From positions 17,335,506 through 17,399,505 of the forward strand of contig NC_092661.1 of the NCBI RefSeq assembly GCF_032118995.1: DNA of 64,000 nucleotides, read 5' to 3'. Positions 33,721 through 45,362 of this stretch are shown here, in pieces. Within the stretch, counting starts at the first letter, position 1, and each line of letters opens with the position of its first letter. The translations under genes and the position numbers were made by a program. Under the pieces are notes generated by a model. The model saw only the letters and a program-made list of their open reading frames with translations. It had not been told where the DNA came from and did not search any database. The stretch comes from Asterias amurensis. Its lineage: Eukaryota; Echinodermata; Asteroidea; Forcipulatida; Asteriidae.

Positions 33721-34300
33721 TTAAAGTCACCTGGAAATAGCATTTTTTTTCTTTCAACATAAGAGTATATGCTTACGAACAATAAAACAATTTTTTTAGT
33801 AATTGTTTGTCACGATTTATATGTTTAAAAAATATATAAAGTTGTTTGGGGGGCTGACTCCGCCTACCCCTTTTGTGACGTCAATCGAGGCAGACTTTGC
33901 CTGCAGTGCGTATATTAAACACACGTGCAAAGTACATGTACGTCCAAGTCGTGAGTTGGTACATTTCAACAAATGTTTTTCTGCATTCAGCAGCAATTCA
34001 CCTGGTCGGCATTGCCGGAAAAAAAATTAAAAATTGTTTTGAAACGTACAAACTCACGACTTGGTCCGTACATGTACTTTGCAATTGTGTTTACTCTACG
34101 TATTACAGGCAAAGTCTGCCTCGATTGACGTCACGAACAGCGCCCTCTCGGGTCCAGGTCTACACTTAAATTTGTAAATAACATAAGAACTGATTGTTTA
34201 AAACCTTAGTTAACTGTTTATTCACATTCCACTCATCAAAACATATGTATTGGTGACAAAAGCTTTATTTTGAAAAAATACCACTTCCAGGTGACTTTAA
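33721..34300. mobile_element. MITE family M6, THAP-bearing Kolobok-like derivative, copy 1
   Basis: TTAAAGTCACCTGGAAATAG and the inverted CCACTTCCAGGTGACTTTAA are TTAA-flanked terminal inverted repeats. Subterminal arms with TGACGTCAATCGAGGCAGAC are inverted too. In the middle, on the minus strand, CCGGCAATGCCGACCAGG encodes a THAP-type start (MPTR...IAAEC). It is a deletion derivative of a larger transposon. Confidence 0.8.
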
Positions 34301-34469
34301 GGCACATTCAGAAATCGAGTTTTTACTTCAACAAAAATAATATCTTAACTAACAAACTAAGAAGAATAAGAAAAAAGACTTAGCTGGCCAGGTTCATCAA
34401 TTCCATTCTTGATTAAACTACACAAGTTTTGTTTATTCAAGGGAAAAGCAAATATGCGTGCTTACTGTA

Positions 34470-34707
34470 GCAGAACACTTTGCTTAAGCCTTAGCGTATT
34501 TAACAGGTTAGCAGAAAAAGTGGGCGGCCATATTGCGTGTTTACTGTGGTTTGCATTGTATGTGTGACGTCATTTATTTTCGTGCGGTAAGCACCGGAAG
34601 GTTAGCATGCCTTTTCGTATGCTTACGGTTAGCAGCGCTATGAGATAGAAATTGCACAGTAAGCACAAAATCGGCCGCTAAGCAGCGCTATGAAATTTGG
34701 CCCTGGT
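34470..34707. mobile_element. hAT-like MITE, degenerate
   Basis: Right end GCGCTATGAAATTTGGCCCTG resembles the ends of 18756-19000 and 45363-45617, with subterminal GCTTACGG and GGTTAGCAG motifs. The left end is unclear. Confidence 0.4.
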
Positions 34708-34818
34708 GAGTCGTAGTTTTAACCATCACTCGAAGTAGTCAATATTTGAATATTGTTCCATACAAAAGGCTTTCATTTACGGTGCTCATATCAAGGCTGT
34801 TGCAATCGCACTACATCG

Positions 34819-35175
34819 GTAAACAGTATTGTCCAAGGGCCCACACTTCGTGTATCACAAGTTATATATAAAAATTTACAACAAACCAGGAAAATTTAGG
34901 CTCAATCGGTCATCGGAGTCGGGAGAAAATAACGGGAAAACCCACCCTTGTTTTCGCACGTTTCACCGTGTCATGTTATGTGTTTAGAATAAATCCGTTA
35001 TTCTCGATATTGAGAATTGATATGTTCTAATGTTTTCTCAAAAAGTAAAGCATTTCATGGAATAATATTTCAAGGGATGTCTTTCACCATTACCTTCTAT
35101 AAACCCTGTAAGTTGTTTGTAAATCTGTGGACATTTTTATTTTGGTTCTGTTCCGAAAGAGTCCAATGGCTTTAA
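34819..35175 (-). mobile_element. MITE family M2, inverted copy
   Basis: CGGTAAACAGTATTGTCCA to GAGTCCAATGGCTTTAA. The outer ~18 bp of the left end are replaced. Confidence 0.8.
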
Positions 35176-36878
35176 TGCTGCTAATAATAGAGTAGGTTAG
35201 CAGGTGTTCTTTTTCTCCATAATAGTAGTCTTTTTTTTAACGAAGTCTAGAAAAGGGACTTTTATGTCTGCAGTCTTCATACAAACAAATATCATAATAC
35301 TTGTTTGTTATCCTCTTTACGTTTATATTTATTTTTATTCCGAAAAACAACTGCGCCCAAGACGACTATGCTTCTCAGAATTTTGTTTTACATTTTCCGA
35401 CTTGCTTGTAGTTTGGTTTTTAAGATTTAGGTTGTTTCAAAAAATAATGTGTGCGGTCCGCCTTCATAGTTTGTTTTCAACATTTTTTTTTTTTTTTTTT
35501 GGAAAATAGAATATAGCTGTTTCAAACAACATTTCAACCAAAAGGTTGAATGTTTCGACCCAAGTAGAGTCTTTCTCGAAGGCTTTGTTTTTCATCGAAA
35601 CGTCAGGCCATAAAACTGTTTTCCCTTTTTTTATTTGTTCACATTTATCTTAAACCTAGACCACCGCTGCCTTAAGGGTTAATTACGTAACGGCTACTCG
35701 CTTGTGTTTGTACAAAATACATATTTGTCACTTTTTTCTGACTTGTTTTTTGGTGTCCGTTTTAAGATTGTAGTTGTTTCTGGTGTTAGTCTGGGTATTT
35801 TCTTGTTGATGTTTCTCCAAGAAGTCTATTATTAATATGCAAAAGCAAGTAGAAGACTCACGTGATGTTCACAGTCCTTCATACGTTTTTTTTTTATAAC
35901 ACTTCATACTTCATATCAGACTATTTTCCGACTTGTTCGTGGTTCGGTTTTAAGATGTGGTTTATTTCATTTGTTTGTTTTGTTACAGTAGTAGGTAATA
36001 GCAGGTTTTTTGTTCCCCAGTAGTTTGGGTTTGTTTAGTGAGCGAAAGCTAGAAGAAGACCATGTGCGTTTCGTTCTAATTTACACAAACATGGACAGCA
36101 GATGCCAAGGCGCACTACGGCTTCTCACAGATTGTGTTTGTGCAAAAAAAAAGAAACCAGCATGAAATCAACAGACAAACAATACGTCATAGCATAGCAA
36201 GATTCCAAAGTGGCTTCTAGTTGTCACGCAGTCTTGACGCATTGCCGTAATTGAAGTAAACACTTCAAGAAAGGGAAAACATAGTTGGCACGAAGGGGAT
36301 TTCGTAAGTATAGGCTTATTAGTCTGTATGGTTGAATTACTCTGAGCCACGCTAGTGTCATTGTTCCATCCCAACTTAATAATTGGCCCAATTGTAGTTG
36401 GGACCGGTCCCAAATTAAGCGTTAAAGTTATGTCCGTCGGAGATGCTGTCCCCTAGCCCTATAATGAGAAATTAGGGAGCTTTCGATACGGGACGGGAGG
36501 AGCCAGGGGACGGTAAAAAAAATTCTAAGCGGGTTTTTTATTTTTTTTTTTTTTTTTTTGGGGGGGGAGGGTTTTCAGGGAAGATGAGGCCACTTTTAGC
36601 ATCAATTGGCATTTTTTACCTACTACATTCTCACGTGGTGCAATTCCAACAAAGCATGCACTCAGTAGTGGTGTGAACAAAAATGGAAGACGGAACGTAC
36701 ATGTTAACGCATGAAACTGCTAAGGAGACATGTACGTGCACTTGTATCGATACAAGTAGAGAGGGTACTGTAGAAATGCTTGGTTGGTTGCACCCTGTGA
36801 GAAAGAAGGTAAAACACGCCCATTTATGCTGTTTTTTTTTCTGAGGAAAAAATACGCGATAAGGGAATACTGATTATT
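35176..36878. other. Intergenic, no gene recognised
   Basis: T-rich DNA with duplicated segments (CGACTTGTT.GTGGT near 35398 and 35930; TTTTTCTGACTTGTTTTTTGG near 35734). A Penelope-like end motif (GTTTCGACCCAAGTAGAG) lies at about 35548-35600. Poly-T and poly-G runs lie at 36539-36569. Confidence 0.45.
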
Positions 36879-37131
36879 AGGGCGTTCGATTAGCTTCCCT
36901 GGGTCGACCCCGCGGTGCACACTCGGGTGAGCCCCCCTGACAAGAGCTAATCGGACGATCACACTCGCCCTCTCGTGGTGACGTCATGCACCTCGGGCCA
37001 CCCTAAGTGAACCACTCCGCAAGCAGGGCACTGGGGGCTGACCTGGGTGAGCCCCTGGAATGACGTCAAAGCTACTCGAACGCACCGGGGGCAAACCGGG
37101 GTCGACACCGGGAAGCTAATCGAACGCATCC
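36879..37131. mobile_element. MITE with GCGTTCGATTAGCTTCCC ends
   Basis: GGGCGTTCGATTAGCTTCCC and GGGAAGCTAATCGAACGC are inverted ends. The interior has TGACGTCA and GGGTCGACCCC motifs. Related copies are at 60042-60194 and, degenerate, 38577-38762. Confidence 0.75.
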
Positions 37132-37355
37132 TATATAATAATAGAGATAAGTGTAGGGAGCGGAAACATTGACTGGCGCATGCGCCAAACTGAACTAGTC
37201 TCCGTCCTGCAGAGTTTAAGAACGATTTCGAGGTGAAACAACGCCCGGTGTCACGGTGTCAACGTTCCGGGTGACGTCACCGGGCATTTCGGCATGCTGT
37301 AGTCACGGTCTCAGATGTCCGGCGAGCATTTTTTTTTCATACCACAAACTGTCGA

Positions 37356-37424
37356 ATGAGGTGCATGCTGGTCTAGCTTGTGATCAAATTTGATAGCTAG
37401 CTAGACCAGCATGCACCTCATTCC
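37356..37424. repeat. Palindrome, 25-bp arms
   Basis: GAATGAGGTGCATGCTGGTC and GACCAGCATGCACCTCATTC flank TAGCTTGTGATCAAATTTGATAGC, giving a nearly perfect hairpin. Confidence 0.85.
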
Positions 37425-37677
37425 ACGTCTATTGTGCGCGTACCAAATATTTGCGATAAGGTCTATGGCAACCTGTGTACCTTCTGCTGATTGTGCCCTC
37501 TGTTGACGTCAAATACTATTAATACAGTGGATCGAATCTCTCGAGGAGGTAATCACAGACAAACTACATCGTAGACGGACAGCAGGGGGTGGGGTGTTGT
37601 TCAAACCATGGGCGGAAGTAAAGTCGCGTCAACACTCTTTGTATAAATTATGTACACAACACTTTTAGATGTTTTAA

Positions 37678-37889
37678 CTTAAAGACACTGGACACTTTTG
37701 GTAATTGTCAAAGACCAGTCTTCTCACTTGGTGTTTCCCAACATAATGCGTAAAATAACAAACCTGTGGAAACTTTTGCTCAATTGGTTGTCGAAGATGC
37801 GAGAAAACAATGAGAGAAAAAACACCCCTGTTGAAGTTGTGTGCTTTCAGAAATGATGCTTGATTTCGAGACCTCACAATATCGTTCTA
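37678..37889 (-). mobile_element. MITE family M1, truncated
   Basis: TTAAAGACACTGGACACTTT through GATTTCGAGACCTCAC; the distal half is missing. Confidence 0.8.
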
Positions 37890-38576
37890 CAAACTTGTCT
37901 ATGTTTACTGTACATTATGTGCGCAGGTCATCCGCACTTGTAGCACTGGGCTTACGGGAGCACCTTGCGGGGAATTTAAGACAATAGAACATTGTACACT
38001 ACAAGATATGTATTTGCTAAACCTGGGGTGAATTTTTAAATAATTTGTGTGTTTTTGTATAGATTTTGCCTGTTTGTTGTTAATTCCATTTTTCTTAATG
38101 CTGTAAAAACTTTGTAAATTTGAATTACTTTTGGTTATTTTTTATTCAGATTAAAATAAACCATTAATAAATAAAGTTCACAAGGAGTTAAGACTAGTCT
38201 TATCTCGAGTTAGGACGAGTTATTCGTCCTAACTTAAGACTAGCCGTTAGTTTCGTAAATCTCCTATAGTCTTATATTAGGACTAGTCCTCATTGTGATG
38301 TCTAACCCCTGGACCCCCACAAGGGAATTCTTCAAAAAGGAATGATAGAACAGGACCCCACAAGCCGGATCGTATTAAGTTTGTGTGTCTGCATTACGGA
38401 GGCCGTCAGGCCGACTGCCTGGTCGGGTGTGGAAACTTCATGGTTTTATGTGTTTCTTTATATGTTTTGGAGGGGGCTTTCGGATATGCTCTCGTATGCA
38501 GTTCATGCATTTTAAATGTTCCGTTAGGCCCACTGCAAACATTGCAGGATGGGAAGCAAATTAATTATTAATTTTC
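37890..38576. other. Intergenic, short palindrome only
   Basis: No gene. A degenerate palindrome with CGAGTTAGGACGAG and CGTCCTAACT lies at about 38180-38300. Confidence 0.4.
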
Positions 38577-38762
38577 GAGCGTCCAATCACAAGATTCCCT
38601 CTAAAGATTCGAATACGGCTGGACGAACGTGGGCACACAATTACCCCACGTTCGTCCTCGAACCAGGAAAAACCCCCAGACACGTCACCACGTGAGCCTT
38701 CCCGTGGTGACGTCAGTGCACCTCGGGCCAGCCCCAGGTGACCCAATCACGAACGCACCCTA
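38577..38762. mobile_element. Degenerate MITE related to 60042-60194
   Basis: An internal hairpin CGAACGTGGG.../...CCCACGTTCG and the motifs GTGGTGACGTCA and CGAACGCACCC match the 36.9-kb and 60-kb elements. Confidence 0.55.
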
Positions 38763-38956
38763 TATCTCTAGGATGTTCGGGGTGGGGGGGGTTAATTAGT
38801 GAAACCGTTCAGGAACGACAGATACGTCCTCAAAAAATACGTCCTATGAAGGAAGTCTGAGGATGAACGAAAAGAAATTCAAGGTTTGTCAAGGCTACCC
38901 ATTCTTTTGTAAACGTAGGCAAAACGTTGGCATGAATCAACCAAGTTGCAACTTAG

Positions 38957-39077
38957 GCCGTGTCCGAAACGGCTACAGCTACGGCTAGATCGCGCGCGTC
39001 TGCCTATTCTTCAACACTGGTAGACGCGCTGATCTAGACGTAGCTGTAGCCGAAGTCGTCGTTTCGGACACGGCCTA
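38957..39077. mobile_element. Palindromic MITE, TAGGCCGTGTCCGAAACG ends
   Basis: TAGGCCGTGTCCGAAACGGC pairs with CGTTTCGGACACGGCCTA, with inner arms CTACAGCTACG. A copy at 44648-44781 lies inside an M6 element. Confidence 0.85.
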
Positions 39078-39440
39078 TACCACAATTTTGTGCAATGTTC
39101 TATAACATGAACAATGTGTTGTGGCTACAGTCTTTGCGGGAAAACAGAATAGGCGAACATACTTTATCGAATCTTCTTAGAACACATCGTTCTCAAAAAT
39201 GCCTCCATGGAACATTCTGTTGTTCTTTCCCCTGTCCCTGCACTTACAGTTTCCCATGGACTTGTGCCCTTGTGGGACTTTAGAACTGCCATATATATGG
39301 AGTTCTTTTCCCCCTCTTTTTGTTATTTTGTTCTTTGTCTCCATACCATAAGGATTGCCGACAATGAGCACATTACAGTTCATAGCGATTTCATTCACAC
39401 GGTGTCTCTACGCAAAACTCACTATGGAGCCGTGTACATT

Positions 39441-40488
39441 GCGTAACCCGCGCCATCTTGGATTGAAAATTAGAAGGTCCAGTGGCATATGGCATCCTTG
39501 TTGAATCCAACACGGTTGTGTCGTTTCAGACGTCGGGTTGCAAGTCTACAAAACCCTGACCAGAACTCCCTCTTAAGAGTTGTCTGATTGGCTCGAGTCA
39601 CGACCGATATCTCGTTACATGCGTGGTTGTCTGGTTTTGATATGGGCCACCTGTTGGTCGAAGGGGGAAGCCGTAGGCTGCACACAGAGCCACCTCTGTG
39701 GTTGTCTGGTTTTGATATGGGCCACCTGTTGGTCTAAGGGGGTGGCAACCTCGGACTCCCATTAACATTTCTCCATACAAAATTAACCAAACTGGCCTAC
39801 AAACCCTTAAAACAACAAGGCAAATGTTTTGTGAAAGTGAATTAAGTGAGAGGATGTAGGGGTAGCTGGCCTACAAACCCTCAAAATAACAAGGCAAATG
39901 TTTTTTCTGAAAGTGAACTAAGTGAGAGAATGTAGGAGTAGTTATTAAAGACCAATAAAATTACCGTTTCTATTATTTTAGTTTGTATAGGGTTCCACAG
40001 ATAATTATGATAACATATAAAATTGGATGTTTATCAGGGGATTTCGTCACGCGGGGCGCGCGCCACGGCGGATGTTGACCAGAAAGTTTACATGAGAATT
40101 AATTGATATGAGAATAAACTAAAGAGGCCGACGCTCTGTTACTCCCAAAAGCGGTGGTAAAAACAGTAGATTAGATGTTGCAAAACATGTTCCGAAAACT
40201 CGCTTTATTTGGTGCTCCGACAACTTTGTATGCGTCGTTGGACGTACGCTCAATAAATCACGATGAATGGGGCCTTAGATTCTAAAATCGTGTACACGTT
40301 ATTGGAAACAAAGCCAACATCATTCAACAGTTATAGCGACCAATCATTAAATTTATTTATGTTCAATACAATTTTCAATACAATTTTTTCAATACAACTC
40401 CCTTACCCCCACATTACCTTTACAACAATTGTATACTACAATCCTCCTCATCTAGCGGGGTGCCGCGCGAAGCGCGGCATCCCGCTAG
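39441..40488 (+). mobile_element. Helitron-like element, copy 2
   Basis: Shares two blocks with 1228-3060 (from GCGTAACCCGCGCCATC onward, and near 40060-40250). It ends with a 14-bp-stem hairpin, GCGGGGTGCCGCGC-GAA-GCGCGGCATCCCGC, directly followed by CTAG and then T, the canonical Helitron 3' structure. The 5' TC end is missing. Internal direct duplications of about 72-75 bp lie at 39623/39698 and 39794/39866. No helicase gene is present. Confidence 0.7.
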
Positions 40489-40596
40489 TTATTTATAATA
40501 ATTAAATGTGGAGCTGACAAAAAAGTCACAGACAGTGCTCACGTTTTGTGCGATCAACCATTCACATGAAACAACAAAGCTGTGAACATTTGGGCC

Positions 40597-40969
40597 TAAA
40601 GGGAAGGTACACGTTTGGTAATTACTCAAAACAAATATTAACTTAAAAACTGACTTGGTAACGAGCATTGGAGAGCTGTTGATAGCAGATCAAATAGAGG
40701 GAAATGACTCCCTCTGAAGTACGTAGTTTTTGAGAAAGAGGTTATTTCGCACTAAAATAATAAAACACTTCTAGCCAGAAGTTTTTTGTTCTTATCTGAA
40801 AGCACACAAATTCGTCCAACAAGGGTGTTTTTCTCTCTCCATTTTCTCGCAACTTCGATGACCAATTTAGATAAAATTTGCACAGGCTTGTACCTTTATG
40901 CTTATGTTGGGATACTCCAAGTAAGAAGACTGGTCTTTGACAATTACCAAACGTGTACCTTCACTTTAA
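40597..40969 (+). mobile_element. MITE family M1, divergent subfamily copy
   Basis: Ends CTAAAGGGAAGGTACACGTT and AACGTGTACCTTCACTTTAA differ from the main M1 type but the interior matches. The left end resembles 19800. Confidence 0.75.
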
Positions 40970-41160
40970 TCCACTGTGTAGAGTCCGGTTCATTCTTCTT
41001 GCGAATACGAAATCGATACGAATTTTGACGTCACAAATTCGCAACGAGTATTTCGCATCAGTTCACTTGTGCTAAACTCCTGCGAAACAATTGCTGTGAG
41101 GGCAGCCCTGTGATGTAAAAATTTGCTTCGCATTCGCAGGAAGTAATAACCGGGCTTCAA

Positions 41161-41486
41161 AGCACTGGACACTATATTGATAATTTTCAAAGACCAGTGT
41201 TCTCAAAAGAGAAAATAATGGAAGATGGAAGAAAAACAAACTTGTCGCACAAGTTGTGGGCCTGCTTTCAGATGCCTTGATTTCGAGACCTCAGCTGATG
41301 TCTCTTATTCAATTCAAATTTTTTAGTGTGAAAATATTTGTTCTTTCTCAAAAACTACGTTTTACTTCAGAGGGAGCCGTTTCTCACAATATGTTATTCT
41401 ATCAAGAGCTCTCCATTGCTCGTTACCAAGTAATTGTTTTTGCTAACAATTATTTTGAGTAATTACCAATAGTGTCCAGATAATTT
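41161..41486 (-). mobile_element. MITE family M1, diverged
   Basis: CACTGGACACTATATTGATA to CAATAGTGTCCAGATAA, with internal deletions. Confidence 0.75.
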
Positions 41487-42271
41487 AGGTCAGGAGAACA
41501 TAGTTCTTAAAAACATGCACAATTTTCAGCATGATGTAAACTAATTGTCTTTAAGGTCGGAAGGAACAACCACAATCAGATTCAGAATTGGTTTGTTCTT
41601 TTTTCTTTCTTTTTATAGGTTTATATGAAACAACAAACATGACCGAATTTGCGGAAATCCGTTGTTTTAGGCAGGAGAAAATAGTTGTTTTAGAAATGAA
41701 GACACACACAATGTTTCAGCCTGTGACATATTTGTCCTTTACTTTGGGTTGTAACAGCGGAAATCAACGGGGTTTTTAAAAAATAGGTGTTCAAGTAAAG
41801 TCTTATTGGAAACTACTTCATTTTTTTAAAGGAAAATAATTTACATGAAAAATGGTTCGCATGAATATTATAAATAGTAAGCTTTCGAACTAAAAACAAA
41901 CAGTGATTGTTTTTATCGTTACATATCTCATTTTAGAGTCATGTATACATGTTATCACTAGCAACTTTAATACGGATATGGTGAAAATATAAACTTAAAT
42001 ATACAATAACGAACAAAAACACAAAGTGTATCAACACCAACCCACCCCTTCCCTTGTTTTGTTTTTAAATGTTCCGATTTCGGCACCTGTAGCATTATGC
42101 CATTAGCAGACTGACACAAGTCTAATTATGTACCATCGTGCATCACCAATTTCGGCTCGTATCATTTTGAATAAAGCTCGACTCATACTATTAAATAAGA
42201 AGAAGAAATACTGGTAATGCGCACATATCCACCCTGCTGGGTGTTCAAGGCGCAGAGACTCTAATAAGCTC
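41487..42271. other. Intergenic, downstream of the GPCR
   Basis: AT-rich, no gene recognised. It should hold the 3' UTR of the minus-strand receptor; no clear polyadenylation signal was identified on that strand. Confidence 0.35.
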
Positions 42272-43303
42272 TCAACCATCTTTACAAATAAATCCCATAA
42301 TAACCTTCTTCAAGCCTATTCGGAACTTGACGTTCCCTCCGCTGTATATGAATGGGTTGAGGCAGCTCCCGAAGAACACAAAGACCGTACTTATGGTGCC
42401 AATCCTCAGTGGAATCTCGTGGTTCTGTATGAGGGATATCAACTGAATGATGACGTAGGGTATGGCCATAGTGAAAAAGACCAACACGACCACTATTGCC
42501 GTCTTCAGGACCCCAATTTCTTCTCGGCTGACTGTCGTGGGAAACTTGATTGCTCGAATGGCCGTTCGACCACTTGAGGATACCGATGAGGAGCGTGTTG
42601 AGGGTTCGTTAGACCGGGGTCCACGATAGCATTTCCTAGACTTGTGTAGTCGCTTCTTGTTCACACAGACGTATCTCAGAATTTGCAGGTAACAGGCAAG
42701 GATGAATATGTTCGGTATGAAGCCGTAGCAGGTGAAACAGGCAAGTGTGTAGGAAGGACTATGCAGCCAGTCTATGGTGCACACCACTCTGGTAGGGGCC
42801 CATGAAAACTTCCCCCATCCAACTAAGGGACCGACGGCACTTAGCCCGGACCACACCCAGGGGAAAAGCAAGAAAAACCAGTCCAGTCGTTCGCGGGTCT
42901 TTCTTGAGAAACGAATGCTCTTGACGAAGATGAAACGGTCCAGTGCAATCATACACAGCGTCATGTTGGATGAGAATATGCTGACAGCCTTGATGAAGGC
43001 AATTGTGCTACAAGCAACTTCACCGAAAACCCAGCGCTCCTTAATGAGGGTGATGGCACTGGTCGTCATGACAAAACCACCCAGGCCAATATCCCCTATG
43101 GTTAGGTTGATCAGCAATGCACTGGCCTGCATTTTTATTTTTCGGAGGGTTAGGAATGCGAGCGAGTTGCCGATGACCGACACTGCCGCCATGAGCGAGA
43201 ATAACACGGCGAAGAAAACCCTCTCCTCCCACGTCAGGTTGGCTTCTTCATCGTAAAACGTGGAGTTGGTTGTGCTGCTGTGATTTGCAAATATGGAAGC
43301 CAT
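42272..43303 (-). CDS. Rhodopsin-class (class A) GPCR, single exon, opsin-like but lacking the retinal lysine
   Basis: A 343-residue uninterrupted frame with a CCATGG start context. The extracellular N-terminus has three N-glycosylation sequons (N7, N13, N22). Seven hydrophobic segments carry class A landmarks: N46 in TM1 (IGNSLAF), D71 in TM2, C98 at the top of TM3 and C175 in ECL2 for the disulfide, DRF (122-124) in place of DRY, P282 in TM6 without the usual CWxP, and NPFIY (316-320) in TM7. ECL2, with GPLVGWGKF and VVCTIDW, resembles opsins and melatonin-type receptors. The opsin Schiff-base lysine position (six residues before N316) is Phe310, so it should not bind retinal covalently. 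Expected role: plasma-membrane G-protein signalling with unknown ligand; ICL3 has a Ser/Arg-rich stretch (230-250). Intronless receptors of this class are common in echinoderms. Not assigned to a named orthologue. Confidence 0.92.
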   Translation of the reverse strand: MASIFANHSSTTNSTFYDEEANLTWEERVFFAVLFSLMAAVSVIGNSLAFLTLRKIKMQASALLINLTIGDIGLGGFVMTTSAITLIKERWVFGEVACSTIAFIKAVSIFSSNMTLCMIALDRFIFVKSIRFSRKTRERLDWFFLLFPWVWSGLSAVGPLVGWGKFSWAPTRVVCTIDWLHSPSYTLACFTCYGFIPNIFILACYLQILRYVCVNKKRLHKSRKCYRGPRSNEPSTRSSSVSSSGRTAIRAIKFPTTVSREEIGVLKTAIVVVLVFFTMAIPYVIIQLISLIQNHEIPLRIGTISTVFVFFGSCLNPFIYSGGNVKFRIGLKKVIMGFICKDG

Positions 43304-43759
43304 GGCTTAGGTCGGCCAGAAGAAAACTGAGATGGATCAGCAGTGCTCACTGAAATAACAGTGCAGTAGCTTGGCTCAAGGTTTACTGACTTTTATTGCT
43401 TGCAAAAAGGGAACCCTGAACAGTCACGTGACTCAATCTGAGGACTATGCATACGTGATGGTATTGGTCCAAGGCTCTTAATGGCACCACTCTCTGACTT
43501 CACGAAATGTATAGATATTATACCACACGGCACATAACAGTACTTGATACCGCGGGGTCGAAGCATGGCTTTTTGAGGTGTCAGTTATACAATCATGTAT
43601 AATACATTATTAATCATGTTGAGATATCGGTGACTGCGTAGACTTGTGGACAAGTCGTTAACGTCTGTCGCGGTGAGATAGTCAAGTCGTAGTGGCGTAA
43701 TGATTCAAGTTTCCGCGCGATCAAATACTGCTGCTCTCACGTGAGGCCACTGGCTTGCA
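43304..43759. other. Region 5' of the GPCR with a MITE half copy
   Basis: Presumed promoter. 43465-43575 (CCAAGGCTCTTAATGGC to GGGGTCGAAGCATGG) matches one arm of the palindrome at 47558-47974. 43640-43690 (ACTTGTGGACAAGTC, GTCTGTCGCGGTGA) is inverted at about 44212-44290. Confidence 0.6.
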
Positions 43760-44142
43760 AAACTGGACACTATTGGCAATTGTCAAAGACCAGTCTTTTC
43801 ACTTGGTGTATCTCAACATATGCATAAAATAACAATGCCTGTGAAAATTTAAAAGCTTAATTATTGGTCATCGAAGTTGCAAGATAACTATGAAAGAAAA
43901 AACACCCTTGTCACTCGAAGTTGTGTGCTTTTAAATGCTTGATTTTGAGACCTCAAAATCTAATTCTGAGTTCTCGAAATCAAATTCGTGAAAAATTAGC
44001 CTACTTCTTTCCGAAAACTACGTCACTTCAGACGGAGCCGTCTCTCACATACTCTCAACAGCTCCCCATTACTCGTTACCAAGTAAGGTTTTGTGCTGGT
44101 AATTTTTTTGAGTAATTACCAATAGTGTCCACTGTCTTTAAA
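43760..44142 (-). mobile_element. MITE family M1 between inverted flanks
   Basis: AAAACTGGACACTATTGGCA to GTGTCCACTGTCTTTAA. The flanks are inverted repeats of each other (see 43304-43759), so this M1 may have landed in the loop of an older palindrome. Confidence 0.8.
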
Positions 44143-44448
44143 AGGGACTGTACAGCGCGAGAGAAGTTATCTTGCGGGGTCCAGCAGTCTCTTGATAACA
44201 TCGCCCGTGTCGCGGGAATCGTGGAGGGAGTCGGAACGTATCACCGCGACAGACATTGTAAGGACTTGTCCACAAGTCTAGTGACTGCGCAAAACAAACT
44301 TAGCCAATCCGAGACTACTAAAGAAATGACGTCATACATGGTGGTGGATCTGACAAAATATATAGTCAAAAACAGTGTTTCGTTTGATCAACAGTAAGTA
44401 ATTAACATTGTGACAGTTTAATCATGTGAGTGAGTAGGAAGAAAATAG

Positions 44449-45283
44449 TTAAAGTCAACTGGAAGTGATTGTCAAAATAAAGCTTTTGCCACTAAAGTAT
44501 GTGTTTTGATGAGTGGAATATGAATAAACAGTTAACTAATGTTCTACAAAATTAGTTTAAATTTTATTTACAAATTTAAAAGTAGGCCCGACCCGAGAGG
44601 GCGCTGTTCGTGACGTCAATCGAGGCGCGTTGCTTGAAGAGAAAATAAGGCCGTGTCCGAAACGACGACTTCGGCTACAGCTACGTCTAGATCAGCGCGT
44701 CTACCAGTGTTGAAGAATAGGCAGACGCGCGCGATCTAGCCGTAGCTGTAGCCGAAGTCGCCGTTTCGGACACGGCCTTAGTAGTCTGGCCATGTACACT
44801 ACGTCTGGATACCTGATCGGAACGATGCTTACGTACAGAACTACGGTCACGGAACAGACTGCACGCACTGTATGGCTGCTGTACGGACGGTCTACTCTGA
44901 TTACCCAGCACGGTGAATCGCATGCAGTGCCAACACAAGACCACTTTGCAAACTGACCCCATCTTTAGTTGTTTTGCTGCATCCAGCAGCAATACACCTG
45001 GTCGACATTGCCGGAAATGCAAGAAAAAAAAAACTTTTTCGAATTATACAAATTCACGACTAGGACTTGCATGTACTTGCACGTACGTGTGTTCGATGTT
45101 CGATCGAGGCAAAGTCTGCCTCGATGGACGTCACAAAAGGGGTACCCGGAGTCACCCCCAAACATCGTTTTTTTAAACATATAAATCGTTACAAACAATT
45201 ACTTAAAAAAATACATTTTATTGTTCATAAACATATACTCTAATGTTTGAAGAAGACAAAATTATAATTCCAGGTGACTTTAA
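44449..45283. mobile_element. MITE family M6, THAP-bearing Kolobok-like, copy 2
   Basis: TTAAAGTCAACTGGAAGTG and CCAGGTGACTTTAA are TTAA-flanked ends. On the minus strand (about 45018-44946) a THAP-domain start MSTRCIAAGCSKTTKDGVSL is visible; the frame then ends. The element also contains a 134-bp palindromic MITE (44648-44781). Confidence 0.8.
44648..44781. mobile_element. Palindromic MITE nested in the M6 copy
   Basis: TAAGGCCGTGTCCGAAACG and CGTTTCGGACACGGCCTTA; the second copy of the 38957-39077 element. Confidence 0.85.
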
Positions 45284-45362
45284 AAAACATGTACAATTTT
45301 CGACATGTACAATTTTTGGGTGTAACAACCTGAATCAGCTGTTGCATATTATTCTTTACATG

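Noticed and set aside
44125-44397. A 90-codon open frame between the GPCR and the M6 element
   Set aside because: It lies within the inverted flank of an M1 insertion, has no domain, and the matching arm upstream of the GPCR is not open in the same way.
44687-45022. A 111-codon minus-strand frame in the M6 copy
   Set aside because: It reads across the nested palindromic MITE in a different frame from the THAP start; the real coding relic is the MSTRCIAAGC frame.
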